A stretch of DNA of 64,000 nucleotides from Elusimicrobiota bacterium (GCA_019135865.1 JAGVVD010000052.1:231854-295853), one strand, 5' to 3'. Positions 1-9,470 are shown, counted from the first letter of the stretch. Notes: generated by a model not told the origin, from the sequence alone. A program made the numbers and translations.

Positions 1-1
1 T

Positions 2-670
2 AAATCTGGCAACAAGCCGCGGAAAACTCAATTGTATTTGCTATCGCGGTTCCCGGAATTCGAGACGGTTTCTAGGGCATCTCTAGGGTCAGGGAAATAT
101 TCATTGCCTAACCACACAGGCTGTTTGGGCTCATATTGTTTATTACATGCACCCGGCGATTTTGTTTTTATCGCGGCCACGTCCCTGGCTGAAATCGTGG
201 GCCCCCGCGACAATGTTTGTGCTACGGACTTTGTGGCGCTTGGTCGTAACGGTGATGCGATCTCACGGTTGCGTGGGCCCTGCGCTTTATGTTGTCCGGC
301 GGAATCCCTCTGTGGTCCGGATTGTTACTTTGAGGATTTTCCGAGGGGGCGCCTTTTTAAAAAATCCACTTATCCCTACGCTACAAATGTTTATGACTTT
401 TCCCATAAATATTTGAGGCTGGGGATTGGTGAACCGGTATATGCGCTCTCGACTAATTATAACGAGCAGCTTTTTAACTGGTGGCAGAATTTCCTTGCCG
501 CCACCGAGCAGTCTAATAAAAAAGGGGTGGGCGCAAAAAAATTTATAGAGGATATGCCAAGGAAATATTTAAATAGGGCATCCAATGAGTCCAGGAGGCA
601 TAACGATGCGAACTTGGGTTATGCTGGCATGGGCGTGATTTATACTGTTGTCAATCTCGGAGCAGAGTGA
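2..670 (+). CDS. Hypothetical protein, 5' end outside the window
   Basis: The reading frame is open from the left edge (first full codon at 2) to a TGA at 668-670, so the N-terminus is missing. At least 223 residues are visible; a TTG at 32 could initiate but there is no reason to prefer it. I do not recognise the family. A cysteine cluster (CALCCPAESLCGPDC, about residues 92-106 of the visible part) could bind a metal or form disulfides. The C-terminal half is polar and lysine-rich, then ends in a hydrophobic GYAGMGVIYTVVNLG stretch. Base composition is more AT-rich than the genes from 4 kb onward, matching the degenerate material just downstream, so this may be part of a recently acquired patch. 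Function unknown. Confidence 0.5.
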   Translation, partial: KSGNKPRKTQLYLLSRFPEFETVSRASLGSGKYSLPNHTGCLGSYCLLHAPGDFVFIAATSLAEIVGPRDNVCATDFVALGRNGDAISRLRGPCALCCPAESLCGPDCYFEDFPRGRLFKKSTYPYATNVYDFSHKYLRLGIGEPVYALSTNYNEQLFNWWQNFLAATEQSNKKGVGAKKFIEDMPRKYLNRASNESRRHNDANLGYAGMGVIYTVVNLGAE

Positions 671-708
671 GAGGCGCCAATGCGGTTTCGAACTTAGTGA
701 GGAGAGGC

Positions 709-937
709 GTGTTTAGGAGAAAAGATCGCTGGCGCCGGTTTCTCTCCATGTTCGCCCTGGCCAAGCTAGACCCCCAAGTCCTTCAAGTCTTGGGCGGAGA
801 ATAACAAAGAACTTAATACGCAGGTCCGGGATTTCGTCCGCGCCAACGCCGACAAATACTTCCAGGAGATGGGCAGGAATTCGAACAGTGCGCGGCGAAG
901 TGGTAGAAGACGATCGCACTTGGGCGTAGGAACTTAA
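709..937 (+). pseudogene. Small gene broken by a single-base frameshift
   Basis: A GTG at 709 preceded by GAGGAGAGG opens a frame (VFRRKDRWRRFLSMFALAKL...) that stops after 31 codons at 802-804. A +1 shift near 785-786 joins it to KSWAENNKELNTQVRDFVRA..., which ends at a TAA at 935-937. Removing one T from the CCTTCAAG at 784-791 gives one continuous 74-75 residue protein. The sequence reads like real coding DNA in both halves (charged amphipathic helix text), so a recent single-base insertion or a sequencing error explains it best. Product unknown; small, basic, with no signal peptide or membrane segment. Confidence 0.4.
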
Positions 938-1031
938 TTCAAGAACATGCGGCTGCGGGGATTTAACGGTGTATTTTTGCGGGAAAAATGTGGGTATAAA
1001 ACAAAAACAATAAATTTAAAAGGCGGCAAAT

Positions 1032-1337
1032 ATGTGGCTGACGAGTAAAGAGCAAAAATTGTTTAAACGAGTGCGTGAAAAGCTCAATAAAATTGAGCGG
1101 AAGATCGAGGCGGAAGATGCTCATGATGGCCTACCAAACGACCTGGCTGAGTGCGCAAGGTTGGCAAGACGATTACATGATTCGCTGGTCGCTCGCGGAG
1201 AATCTCCGCGATATTCAAGGAGATTTGTTTGTAATCGTGGTTCAGATCCGGATTCCGAAACATTTTACAACCATGTTGATGCGATAAGGAAATTATTGGG
1301 GTTTATTGACGCAATCAAGAAGGATGGGAGAGGATGA
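1032..1337 (+). CDS. Small hypothetical helical protein, 101 aa
   Basis: An ATG at 1032 is preceded by an AGGCGG-type ribosome site (1020-1026). The product is very rich in charged residues and predicted largely helical: KEQKLFKRVREKLNKIERKI at the N-terminus and a second helical stretch near FYNHVDAIRKLLGFIDAIKK at the C-terminus. No signal peptide, membrane segment, cysteine pair or known motif is visible. It sits between a frameshifted gene and coding remnants, in DNA that is AT-richer than the main chromosome, so it probably belongs to the same acquired patch. I do not recognise the family; a small DNA- or protein-binding helical protein is only a guess. Confidence 0.5.
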   Translation: MWLTSKEQKLFKRVREKLNKIERKIEAEDAHDGLPNDLAECARLARRLHDSLVARGESPRYSRRFVCNRGSDPDSETFYNHVDAIRKLLGFIDAIKKDGRG

Positions 1338-1626
1338 TGAAAAGCTGTTGTCGAGAGCTCTACAGAAGGGACGGTCCCTGTTGTAAACAGGCTAGATTCG
1401 TTCGCATCAAGCTGGAAGTCGATGATGCAAGGTTTTCGATGGATGCTGTTGTGCGCTGAAGCTTATGGTGCAAGGTTTATATCGCCCCCGGGCATGATTG
1501 GCGTACATTGTCCCCGCGCTTTCTGTATTTGATGATTCCCCGAGAGCAAAATATACAGGAGCGCATCTAATTGAAAAACTTGAGAAAGGCGCTAAGTGGG
1601 TTGTGCGATAATGAGCACATGTTATT
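1338..1626 (+). other. Intergenic stretch with degenerate coding remnants
   Basis: No intact gene is seen. Plus-strand pieces read like protein but change frame: FVRIKLEVDDARFSMDAVVR ends at a TGA (1457-1459), YIAPGHDWRTLSPRFLYLMI follows in another frame, and AKYTGAHLIEKLEKGAKWVV in a third ends at 1608-1610. Together they suggest the decayed 3' part of one gene. Alternatively they are chance frames. No promoter or terminator stands out. Confidence 0.3.
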
Positions 1627-4050
1627 ATGAAGAATGGCATGATAATTTTTTTAGCGTTAGGATTCCATTCGGTGACGGCATCTGCGGGTTGGATGGTTCA
1701 AGAACCGGATCCGGCATTTTCGGGGCTTTATGATACGGCATTGCATCTTGATGATATTGGAAATGCGCATATTGTCTATTTGGCTGATAGCCTCCCGACA
1801 TTGAGATATGTGTACTGGAATGGGAATGTTGGCACGAAGAGCGTGGTCGATACATATAAGAACGGACTAAAGCCTACTAAAATATCGCTCGACCTTGCGG
1901 GTGATGGCAATCCGGGGGTTTCGTACCCGGGAGTGAGGTCGGGCGGGGGAAATAATCTGAAGTATGCCAAATGGACCGGAGTCTCTTGGTCTACGGAAAC
2001 AGTAGATGATACAAATGGTGTCGGCCCCGTCTCGTCGTTGAAATTTGACACGATTACTGGGTTTCCTGTTATCGCATATTCTGGCGGGGACGACGTAGGA
2101 TTAAGGTGCGCTAAATGGGATGGGAGTGCGTGGGATATTCAAACGATTGAAAGTTTTACGCTTAACGGAAGCCAACCGAGACACCCGGTATTAGTATTGG
2201 ATTCAGATGGACATCCACGTATTGTATACAATGATGCCAATGGATTTCTCTTGAAATATGCTGAGTGGAGCGGAACCGAGTGGTCAACGCAGACAATAGC
2301 CAACGTTCTGCCACTCGATTCAGTAGCAGTGGCATTGGATGCGAATGGGGCCGCGCACATCTCATATGCAGATGGCAGCGTAATGCCGAATCTAGTGAAG
2401 TATTCCTATTGGACTGGAGCAGCATGGCAGTCTGAAACTATAGATTTTGGTTTACAAAATTCAATAGTTGTTTCTGGGAACAGCGTGGCTGTCGCATATC
2501 GTCATGGGGTCGAGATTAAAGTGGGACGTAAATATGGCGCAGGCTGGTCAACGCATACAGTAACCACGCAAGGGTATCGCCAGGTCTCCCTGGGTATAAT
2601 TGCCCCAGATTCTTTGAGGATTTCCGCAGGGAGTAGTCCATCAGGCGGGTTGCGTTATCATCTTCTCGACAATATTGCGCCATCCATTGCTTGGACCGGA
2701 GAGGCCGGTTATAACGCAAGCGGCGTGAGCCCGGGGTCTGGAGACTCAAGCACTGGTTTTGTGTTTAAAGTGAAATACTCCGACCCGAATGGGGATGCTC
2801 CATTGAATGGGTATCCAAAGGTGTGGATAGACAAGGGGGGTGTCGCTATTAGTGGCAGTCCTTTCATCATGACTTATCTTTCTGGCGCCTATAGCTCGGG
2901 GGCGATATACGCGCTAACAAAAACACTCTCTCCGGGGGATGATTACACCTATGGTTTTGAGTCGCAGGATTCATATGGTTCGGCTGCTAGTGGCGCCCCG
3001 ACCATGTTGTTGTCTGGTCCTCTGGTTTCAAGTTATTCCCCGGTGTTAAGTTGGAGCGGTGAAATAAACTACACAATTGATGGTCTTAATCCGGAAACCG
3101 GAAATCGTACGACAAACTATATCTTCCGCGTTAAGTATTCGGACGCGGATAATGAGGCGCCGCTCGCGGGATACCCGAGGGTGCGTATCTTCAGGAGCGG
3201 CGCCGAGATCGCCGGCAGCCCATTCCCTATGAATTATGTTTCCGGCGCCAGCCTTGCCGGAGCTGTATATAGTTATGCCGCCACGCTGGTGCCTGGCGGC
3301 TATACCTATTATTTCGAGGCCAAGGACGCCAGCGGCGTGGACGCGGGCGGGACGCCAACTGATGAATCATCCGGCCCGACGGTCGGTAATCAGGCCCCAG
3401 CACTTGCCTGGACCGGTGAGGCGAACTACGCTTCGGACGGCGTATATCCCAAAGCCGGCAACGCGTCCACGAATTACGTGTTCCGGGCAAAATATTCGGA
3501 TCCGGATAACGACGCGCCGGGGGCGGGTTTTCCGCGAGTGCATATAAAACGCGGCGGCGCGGAGATCGCCGGGAGCCCGTTCGCCATGAGCTATGCTTCC
3601 GGGGCGAATGATACCGGCGCTATATACACGCTTACGAAGAACCTTGCCGCCGGGGATTACAGTTATTCCTTCGAGGCACTGGACCTTTACTCCGGCGCCG
3701 CGACCGGAGCGCCGACCGTCGAGAGGTCCGGGCTTGTGGTGATCGGCGACGCCGCCGCGCCTCCGGCGCAGGAGGTCAAGGTTTATCACGGGGTGTTCAA
3801 GCCGGGGCAAAGCGAGAGGGCCAGCGTGGCGTTCAACACCCCGGCGGCCGTCGCGATCACCGTCACCGCTTATAACAGCCTGGGAGGAAAAGTTAAGGAG
3901 CTTTACCGCGGCACTTCTTCCCCTGGTTTGAATTCGGTCCAATGGGACGGCCGCGACGAAAGCGGCCAGCGCGTCTCCAGCGGCGTCTACACCATCAAGA
4001 TCGAAGGCGGCGGCATAAACCAAAGCAAACGCGTGGTGGTGGTGAGGTAA
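1627..4050 (+). CDS. Secreted repeat protein: beta-propeller-like repeats, three Ig-like repeats, FlgD-like tail
   Basis: 807 residues with a signal peptide (cut near SVTASAGW). Residues about 30-345 hold five or six degenerate repeats of about 50 aa around the motif YxxWxGxxWxxETV, as in secreted beta-propellers. Residues about 351-470, 471-590 and 591-705 are three tandem repeats beginning W[TS]GE and containing KYSDPxxDAPxxGxPxVxI...GSPF.M.Y.SGA. The last 90 residues match the FlgD-like Ig fold seen at the C-terminus of exported proteins (SGVYTIKIEGG). It lies 6 bp upstream of the PorV/caspase gene and is probably co-transcribed. The 5' part is AT-rich and the 3' part GC-rich, with the switch inside the second repeat. 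Likely a surface or exported adhesive protein; the partner or ligand is unknown. The ribosome site is weak. Confidence 0.75.
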   Translation: MKNGMIIFLALGFHSVTASAGWMVQEPDPAFSGLYDTALHLDDIGNAHIVYLADSLPTLRYVYWNGNVGTKSVVDTYKNGLKPTKISLDLAGDGNPGVSYPGVRSGGGNNLKYAKWTGVSWSTETVDDTNGVGPVSSLKFDTITGFPVIAYSGGDDVGLRCAKWDGSAWDIQTIESFTLNGSQPRHPVLVLDSDGHPRIVYNDANGFLLKYAEWSGTEWSTQTIANVLPLDSVAVALDANGAAHISYADGSVMPNLVKYSYWTGAAWQSETIDFGLQNSIVVSGNSVAVAYRHGVEIKVGRKYGAGWSTHTVTTQGYRQVSLGIIAPDSLRISAGSSPSGGLRYHLLDNIAPSIAWTGEAGYNASGVSPGSGDSSTGFVFKVKYSDPNGDAPLNGYPKVWIDKGGVAISGSPFIMTYLSGAYSSGAIYALTKTLSPGDDYTYGFESQDSYGSAASGAPTMLLSGPLVSSYSPVLSWSGEINYTIDGLNPETGNRTTNYIFRVKYSDADNEAPLAGYPRVRIFRSGAEIAGSPFPMNYVSGASLAGAVYSYAATLVPGGYTYYFEAKDASGVDAGGTPTDESSGPTVGNQAPALAWTGEANYASDGVYPKAGNASTNYVFRAKYSDPDNDAPGAGFPRVHIKRGGAEIAGSPFAMSYASGANDTGAIYTLTKNLAAGDYSYSFEALDLYSGAATGAPTVERSGLVVIGDAAAPPAQEVKVYHGVFKPGQSERASVAFNTPAAVAITVTAYNSLGGKVKELYRGTSSPGLNSVQWDGRDESGQRVSSGVYTIKIEGGGINQSKRVVVVR

Positions 4051-4056
4051 AGGCGG

Positions 4057-7000
4057 ATGAAACGTGAGTTCGCATTGTCCGCGCTCGCCTTCGCCCTGGC
4101 GCATACGGTCCATGCCGCCGGGCAGCCGACGGCGCTGTTCCTGCTGGACGCGCAGCCCAATGTCCGCGCCTATTCGATGGGAGGGGCTTTCTCCTCGCTG
4201 GCGCGGGCCGACGCCGCCTACGATCCCTGGGGGCTCGGCTACGCCGTCAGCCCTTCCGTCTCGCTGGCTCATTGGCCCGGCTCCGTGCTGGACAGCAATT
4301 ATAATTTCGTCTCGCTCGTCGCCCCGCACGACAAACTGGGGGCCTTCAGTCTCTCCTATCTGAGCTACACCACCGGTTCCGAGACCATCGAGGAGTTGGA
4401 CGGCACCGCGCGCAGCATAACGCTTGAGGACAATAAGCTCATCTCGCTGGGCTACGGCCGCGGCCTTACCCGGAACCTTTTCGCCGGCGCGGCCGTTAAG
4501 AGCCTGACCAGCGCGCTGGCCGACGATTACAAGGCCAGCGCCATGCTGCTGGACCTCGGCCTGGTATACCGCACTTTGGACGACAGGCACAGTCTCGGCG
4601 CGGCTATGACTAATCTCGGCGGCGGTCTTAAATATTATGAGACGGAGGAGCCGCTCCCGACCGAGGTGAAGTTCGGCTATACCCGCGAAACCCGTCCCTG
4701 GGCCGGGCAGAAGGTGGTCTGGGGCCTGGGCTATTCCCGGTCCGAGGTCTCAAGCGGCTACTCCCTGGGCGCGGAGTACTTCCCCGGCATTCCCTTCGTT
4801 TCGCTGCGCGCCGGCGTCAACAGGGGCGGCGAGCGGACAAGGCTTATGGCCGGGCTGGGGCTCAATTACAGCGCTTTCGACCTGGACTTCGGCTACGACC
4901 TTTCCGCGGATAATGTCGAGGAGGACCGGAGCCCGCTGCGCTTCGCCCTCACCTGGACCTTCGGCGAGCGCGGGGCCTACTTCGCCGGGGAAAAATATAT
5001 GGCCCGCGGCATGAAAGAGAGGGGCGTGGCGGTATGGGAGGGGATCGGGCCGGGGGAGCCGGACCATGCCCGGGCGCGGGAGGCCATCCGGCAGTACGCG
5101 AACCCGCCGCGGCTGCTGGCCGGCGCGGTCCTGGAGGACGCCAATGGCGACGGCGTGCTGTCGCCGGGAGAGGCGGGAAGTCTTGTGGTGACGCTGACCA
5201 ACGGCGGGCGAGGCCGCGCTCTGCTGCCGCGCGTGACGGTGGAGCCGGCGGACCGGGGCGTGGCGATGCGAAATATAGAAACGGGGCTTTACGACGGCCT
5301 TGTGCAGGAACTGGAGCCCGGGCGGAGCGCTTCTTTCAGGGTGCCGGTCAAGGCGCTGGAAGAGTCCGAACGGACCGGCGTCGCTTTCAATGTGAGCGTC
5401 AAAGAAGCCCGGGGTTTCAACCCCGAGCCGGTCTTGTTCACGCTGCCGCTTAAAGGCTTTTCGCCTCCGCGGCTCGCCCTGGCGCGCTATACTTTCCGCG
5501 AGGATAATACGGGCAATTCCTCCGGCAACGGCAACGGGATAATAGAGAAGGGCGAGCAGGTGGAGCTGACCGGCTACCTGGTGAACGCCGGCCTTACCGA
5601 GGCGCGCGGGGTTAAATTCGAGGCCGTCTCCGGCGATCCGCGCCTGGCGCTTATCGGTCAGCCTTCCGCCGACATCGGTACGCTGAAGCCCGGAGAACAC
5701 CGGAAGGTCCTGCTGGCCTTCCGGGTGGCGGCGGATTATTCCGGCCCGGCGCAACTGCCGCTGGTCTTCAGGATGACAGAAGCCCGGCCGCGCTTTTCAA
5801 GGGAGCAGCCGGCGCGCCTGGCGCTGGGCGGCTTCTACAAGGACCCTGTCGAACCGGTCTTCGGCGATCTCGACGCCTCGGCGGCGCTGGCTTCGGTGCC
5901 TGCGCTGGCCGGTCCCATTTCCGACTCGCGCGCGGCCGAGGTGGTGACGCTTATCGCCGGCGCGCCGCCCGTCCTGGAGTTCGACGTGACCCGCCTGCCG
6001 GACGACAACGGCAACGGCGTCTATGAGCCGGGCGAGACGCTGCGCTTCAAGGTGGGCATACGCAACACAGGCGGCAAGACGGCGCGTGGGGTAGTGGTGG
6101 CGCTGGACGGCGATAGCATGGTGAAGACCCTGCTGGAGGACCGCCGCGTGGGGGATATAGCGCCCGGCAGATACCAGCCGGTGCTGCTGGAGGCGCGCAT
6201 TCCCGAGACCGTGCCGCGTAAAGAGGCGTCGTTCAGGATCAGAGTGACGGAAAGCAGCGGCTTCGGCGCCAGCAAGATAGAGGAGGCCCGCGCGGCCTTC
6301 CAGGCGAAAGAGGTCAAAGTCGTCAGGCAGCTCGCCAGCCTCATGCCCGTGCCCGGGACGCGGCCCGGCTGGCGCGGCCGTTCAGGCGCTATCGTGGTGG
6401 GGATCGGGGCCTATGGCCCGGCGGTCGGCGCGCTGAAATACGCCGCGCGCGACGCCGAGCTGGCCGCTAAATATTTCAGCGGCGCGCTGGGCGTCCCCGA
6501 GGGCAACATAAAGGTCGTTCTCGACGGTAAAGCCACCAAGTCCCGCATAGAGGCGGAAGTCGCCAGTATGGCCGACAAGGGGCTGGACTTCGTCGCCCTG
6601 TATTACTCCGGCCACGGCGTGCCGGACCCGGACAACCCGCGCACCGGCGACCCCTACATCGTGCCGGTGGACGCGGACCTGGAACTGGGCGGCCGCATGC
6701 TGATACGGCTCAACGAGATCGTCACCGCGCTCGAGCGCGGGACAAAGGACGTCGTGGTGCTGCTGGACGCCTGCTTTTCCGGCAATATCGAGAGCGCGCC
6801 CAGGGTTTATGCATCGGCGCAGAAGGGCCTGGGTATAGCGCCGCGCTTCGCGCAGGAGAAAGCCGTGGTGATGACCGGCTCCAGCGCCGCGCAGCCCAGC
6901 CTGGAATACGACAGGGCCGGGCACGGCTATTTCAGCTATTATTTCATGCTCGGTCTTAAGGGCGAGGCTGACAAGGATAATGACGGCGTCGTGACCGAAT

Positions 7001-7113
7001 CGGAACTTTGCCGATACACCGCCGCCGCCATGGCCGCCGACGAGAGCCTCAACGGGCGCCAGACCCCGCAGTGTTCCAACGCCGGCGACAGAGTGCTCGG
7101 CCGGTACAGGTAA
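4057..7113 (+). CDS. PorV/PorQ-like outer-membrane barrel fused to Ca-binding/CARDB-like repeats and a caspase (C14) domain
   Basis: 1,018 residues. A signal peptide (cut near VHAAGQ) is followed by a PorV/UPF0164-type barrel (about 25-300), recognised by its start (LDAQPNVRAYSMGGAFSSLA), glycine-rich strands and NRGGERTRLMAGLGLNYS. Three CARDB-like beta domains follow (about 345-460, 475-590, 640-760), each opening with an acidic loop such as DANGDGVLSPGE, GNGNGIIEKGE or DDNGNGVYEPGE. The C-terminal 250 residues form a caspase-like peptidase: GAIVVGIGAYGP, ALKYAARDAE, catalytic His853 in YYSGHG and Cys906 in LLDACFSG, then another DKDNDGVVTESE loop. Barrel and catalytic dyad are both intact by eye. 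Physically joining a protease to an outer-membrane barrel suggests surface or periplasmic proteolysis, perhaps calcium-regulated (inference). PorV itself works with type IX secretion, and the upstream protein has a FlgD-like tail. Confidence 0.8.
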   Translation: MKREFALSALAFALAHTVHAAGQPTALFLLDAQPNVRAYSMGGAFSSLARADAAYDPWGLGYAVSPSVSLAHWPGSVLDSNYNFVSLVAPHDKLGAFSLSYLSYTTGSETIEELDGTARSITLEDNKLISLGYGRGLTRNLFAGAAVKSLTSALADDYKASAMLLDLGLVYRTLDDRHSLGAAMTNLGGGLKYYETEEPLPTEVKFGYTRETRPWAGQKVVWGLGYSRSEVSSGYSLGAEYFPGIPFVSLRAGVNRGGERTRLMAGLGLNYSAFDLDFGYDLSADNVEEDRSPLRFALTWTFGERGAYFAGEKYMARGMKERGVAVWEGIGPGEPDHARAREAIRQYANPPRLLAGAVLEDANGDGVLSPGEAGSLVVTLTNGGRGRALLPRVTVEPADRGVAMRNIETGLYDGLVQELEPGRSASFRVPVKALEESERTGVAFNVSVKEARGFNPEPVLFTLPLKGFSPPRLALARYTFREDNTGNSSGNGNGIIEKGEQVELTGYLVNAGLTEARGVKFEAVSGDPRLALIGQPSADIGTLKPGEHRKVLLAFRVAADYSGPAQLPLVFRMTEARPRFSREQPARLALGGFYKDPVEPVFGDLDASAALASVPALAGPISDSRAAEVVTLIAGAPPVLEFDVTRLPDDNGNGVYEPGETLRFKVGIRNTGGKTARGVVVALDGDSMVKTLLEDRRVGDIAPGRYQPVLLEARIPETVPRKEASFRIRVTESSGFGASKIEEARAAFQAKEVKVVRQLASLMPVPGTRPGWRGRSGAIVVGIGAYGPAVGALKYAARDAELAAKYFSGALGVPEGNIKVVLDGKATKSRIEAEVASMADKGLDFVALYYSGHGVPDPDNPRTGDPYIVPVDADLELGGRMLIRLNEIVTALERGTKDVVVLLDACFSGNIESAPRVYASAQKGLGIAPRFAQEKAVVMTGSSAAQPSLEYDRAGHGYFSYYFMLGLKGEADKDNDGVVTESELCRYTAAAMAADESLNGRQTPQCSNAGDRVLGRYR

Positions 7114-7140
7114 GCGGGGACGTTGTTAAGTTCTTAAGTT

Positions 7141-8403
7141 TTACGCCGCGGGGGCGCCGGCGGCGGCGACTGGCGGTGCCGCGTGCGGCTGCCCGGCCCT
7201 CAGGAACTTCCGCGAGAGTATCAGCGTGGCGGCCGAGTAGCAGACGATGGTGCAGAGAAAGGGCATGTTCCAGCCGAACTCCATCTGCATGGTGCCGCTC
7301 AGGCGGGCCCCCAGCGACCAGAGCAGGTTCCAGGCCGAGGCGTAGAGCGCGCTGACCAGGGCGTGATGGCGCTTCTCAAAATGGCCCAGCATGAAGACCG
7401 GGTAGATGGGCCAGCTGGCGTTCATCAGCAGCGTGCGCGCGAAGGCGGCGGCCACCGTGGCCCAGAGCACGCCGGAGAACCCGACGGTGGCCAGGAACGG
7501 GATGGACAGGGCCTGGAACATTATCATCGCCCTAACCTGCCCGAGCCGCCTGACCGCGCCCGGCCCCAGCATGCCGCCGAAGGCCATGGAGAGCGGCATC
7601 AGCGCCATGATGAGGCCCAGCCGCGAGATGTCCATCGGGAATTCGTTCTTGAAGAAGATGTTCAGGTAGGGTATGACCATCCCGGCTCCCAGCCCTATCG
7701 TGACCTGCGGGGCCAGTACCCAGCCGAGCTTCCTGAGGTCCAGGCCGGCCAGGTCGGCCCGCTGTCGCCCCTTGGTTTCCGCCTGGGCGCCGATGCCGGA
7801 CAGTGGTATGAAGGTCAGCGCCATCAGCGCCGCGCCGGCCAGCAGCGTGACCCGGTAGGCGCCGGCCGTCTCCGCTCCGCCGTAGAGCAGGGCGGCGGCC
7901 AGGCGGGTCAGCTGGCCGCCCAGCAGGCTGCCGCCGAAAGAGGCCAGCATGGAGGCGCTGAACTGGAAGGAGAAGAGCCGGTTGCGCTCTTCGCCGGGGC
8001 CGGAGCAGGCCGCCATCAGCGGCAGGGCCGCCGTGGAGTAGAGAGCTGTGGCCACGCCGCCGACGAACTTGAAGAAGATCAGCGCGGGCTTGACCGGCAT
8101 AAGGACGGCGCCGAAGGCGGCCGCCGTGCCCAGCGCGGCCGAGGCCAGCAGCGTGCGCCGCGCGGGGGCGCCGGACCAGAGCAGCGCCAGCGGCACGGCC
8201 AGGGCCGCGGTCACGAAGGCGGGGATGGATTCCAGCGTGCCTACGAACTCGCGCGTGTAGCCGAGCTCGAGCACGAAGAGGTTGAAGACCAGGCCGTAAA
8301 TGCCGCCGGCGAAGGTGGATATCAGCGTGTAGGACAGGAAGCGCCGGGCGTCCGGCTGGAAGCCGGCGAACTGGCCGAAGTATCCTGAGACCAGGCGGCG
8401 CAT
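7141..8403 (-). CDS. Major facilitator superfamily transporter
   Basis: 420 residues with about 12 hydrophobic helices in two halves. The loop after the third helix is short and basic (WSGAPARRTLLAS), the usual MFS place, and a central hydrophilic linker (GAQAETKGRQRADLAG, about 205-220) separates the halves. The substrate cannot be told from sequence. The gene lies 21 bp downstream of the ChaN-like gene on the same strand, so the two probably form an operon, and it is convergent with the caspase fusion gene. ATG at 8403. The C-terminus is alanine/proline-rich and soluble. Confidence 0.8.
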   Translation of the reverse strand: MRRLVSGYFGQFAGFQPDARRFLSYTLISTFAGGIYGLVFNLFVLELGYTREFVGTLESIPAFVTAALAVPLALLWSGAPARRTLLASAALGTAAAFGAVLMPVKPALIFFKFVGGVATALYSTAALPLMAACSGPGEERNRLFSFQFSASMLASFGGSLLGGQLTRLAAALLYGGAETAGAYRVTLLAGAALMALTFIPLSGIGAQAETKGRQRADLAGLDLRKLGWVLAPQVTIGLGAGMVIPYLNIFFKNEFPMDISRLGLIMALMPLSMAFGGMLGPGAVRRLGQVRAMIMFQALSIPFLATVGFSGVLWATVAAAFARTLLMNASWPIYPVFMLGHFEKRHHALVSALYASAWNLLWSLGARLSGTMQMEFGWNMPFLCTIVCYSAATLILSRKFLRAGQPHAAPPVAAAGAPAA

Positions 8404-8424
8404 CCGTGCGGCGGCCGTTGCCGC

Positions 8425-9411
8425 TCAGTTCCCCGCGGCCGACGGCGCCGCGGAGCTGACCGGCACGGCGGGGGAGGGCTCCGGCTTTTTCTCGTGGGTC
8501 ACGAACCAGACCAGGTCGGCCAGCGGCCGGGGGTCCTTCATGAACTCTTCGGCCGCGTCGGAATCCTCGGTGTAGACCGAAAGATGCTTTAACCCCTTCG
8601 TCCTGGCCCTTACCGACCAGGGAATGCCGGCGTTGTGCTGGACGTGCCCGTTGCCGGCGATGACAAGCACGGCGTGGCCCTTGTTCTTTTTGAGCGCCTT
8701 CACCGCCGCGTCGGCCATGCCCTCGTTCCAGGCCGCCATGGAGAGCAGGTAATTGTCCCAGGTTATCAGCTTCGCCATCGGGTTGTCCCCGTGGCCGCCG
8801 TAGGTGGAGCGCAGGTAGGCGAGATAGAGCGGGTCCCGGTTGACCTCCACCTTCTCCGGCAGGAACTTCCTCTCCTCCGGGGAAAGCGCGGCCATCCCCC
8901 CGCGGGCGATCTTCTTTATCGTCGCGCGAGGGACATTCAGCGCCGCCGCCTTTAATTTATTATTCCTTATATAATCGAACAGCGGTTTGTAGAGGCCGAA
9001 GTCGAAGCCCCATTCCTTCTCCCAGCCGGCGGCGGCGAGGAATTCCTCCTCCGTCGTTTCCCCGGCGGCGTAACGGTCCAGGACCGGCTGCAGCCCGGAG
9101 TTGAGCATCTCGAAACCCACTATCACTTTGTTCTTTTTCGCGGAGGCGAGTATTTTCAGCGCCTCCAGCTGCGCCAGGTGCGCGAATTCCTGGTCGTGGG
9201 ATTCGCCGACGTAGACCGCGTCGCTTCCCGCGATCCTGCCGGCGAAGACCTCGGGCTTCAGCCGCGCGCGCGAGGCGGGGTCCATGACGAGGAAGCCCGG
9301 ACCCTCGTCGGAGGCCGCCGGCCCGTCCGGCGAAAAATGGCCGGCTCCCAGGGCGCCCGGCGGCGCCGCGGCGAGGAATAAAGAGAGGAAAAACGCGGAG
9401 TTCGTGGTCAT
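8425..9411 (-). CDS. ChaN/Tiki-superfamily haem-binding-like protein
   Basis: 328 residues with a signal peptide ending near PPGALGAG. The motif VYVGESHDQ (about 67-74), the FEMLNSGLQPVLDRY segment and the late NGHVQHNAGIP (from about 254) are typical of ChaN (DUF399), a surface lipoprotein family that binds haem and belongs to the Tiki/TraB metalloprotease-like fold. No lipobox is seen, so this one is probably periplasmic. It is followed 21 bp later by an MFS transporter, which fits an uptake or efflux pair, though iron or haem specificity is inference. The C-terminal 20 residues are low-complexity (Pro/Ala/Ser). Confidence 0.8.
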   Translation of the reverse strand: MTTNSAFFLSLFLAAAPPGALGAGHFSPDGPAASDEGPGFLVMDPASRARLKPEVFAGRIAGSDAVYVGESHDQEFAHLAQLEALKILASAKKNKVIVGFEMLNSGLQPVLDRYAAGETTEEEFLAAAGWEKEWGFDFGLYKPLFDYIRNNKLKAAALNVPRATIKKIARGGMAALSPEERKFLPEKVEVNRDPLYLAYLRSTYGGHGDNPMAKLITWDNYLLSMAAWNEGMADAAVKALKKNKGHAVLVIAGNGHVQHNAGIPWSVRARTKGLKHLSVYTEDSDAAEEFMKDPRPLADLVWFVTHEKKPEPSPAVPVSSAAPSAAGN

Positions 9412-9470
9412 TTAAGGATTATATAAAATGCTTCCCCGAAAAATATTTTCCGGAATTCGCCGAAAAGGTA

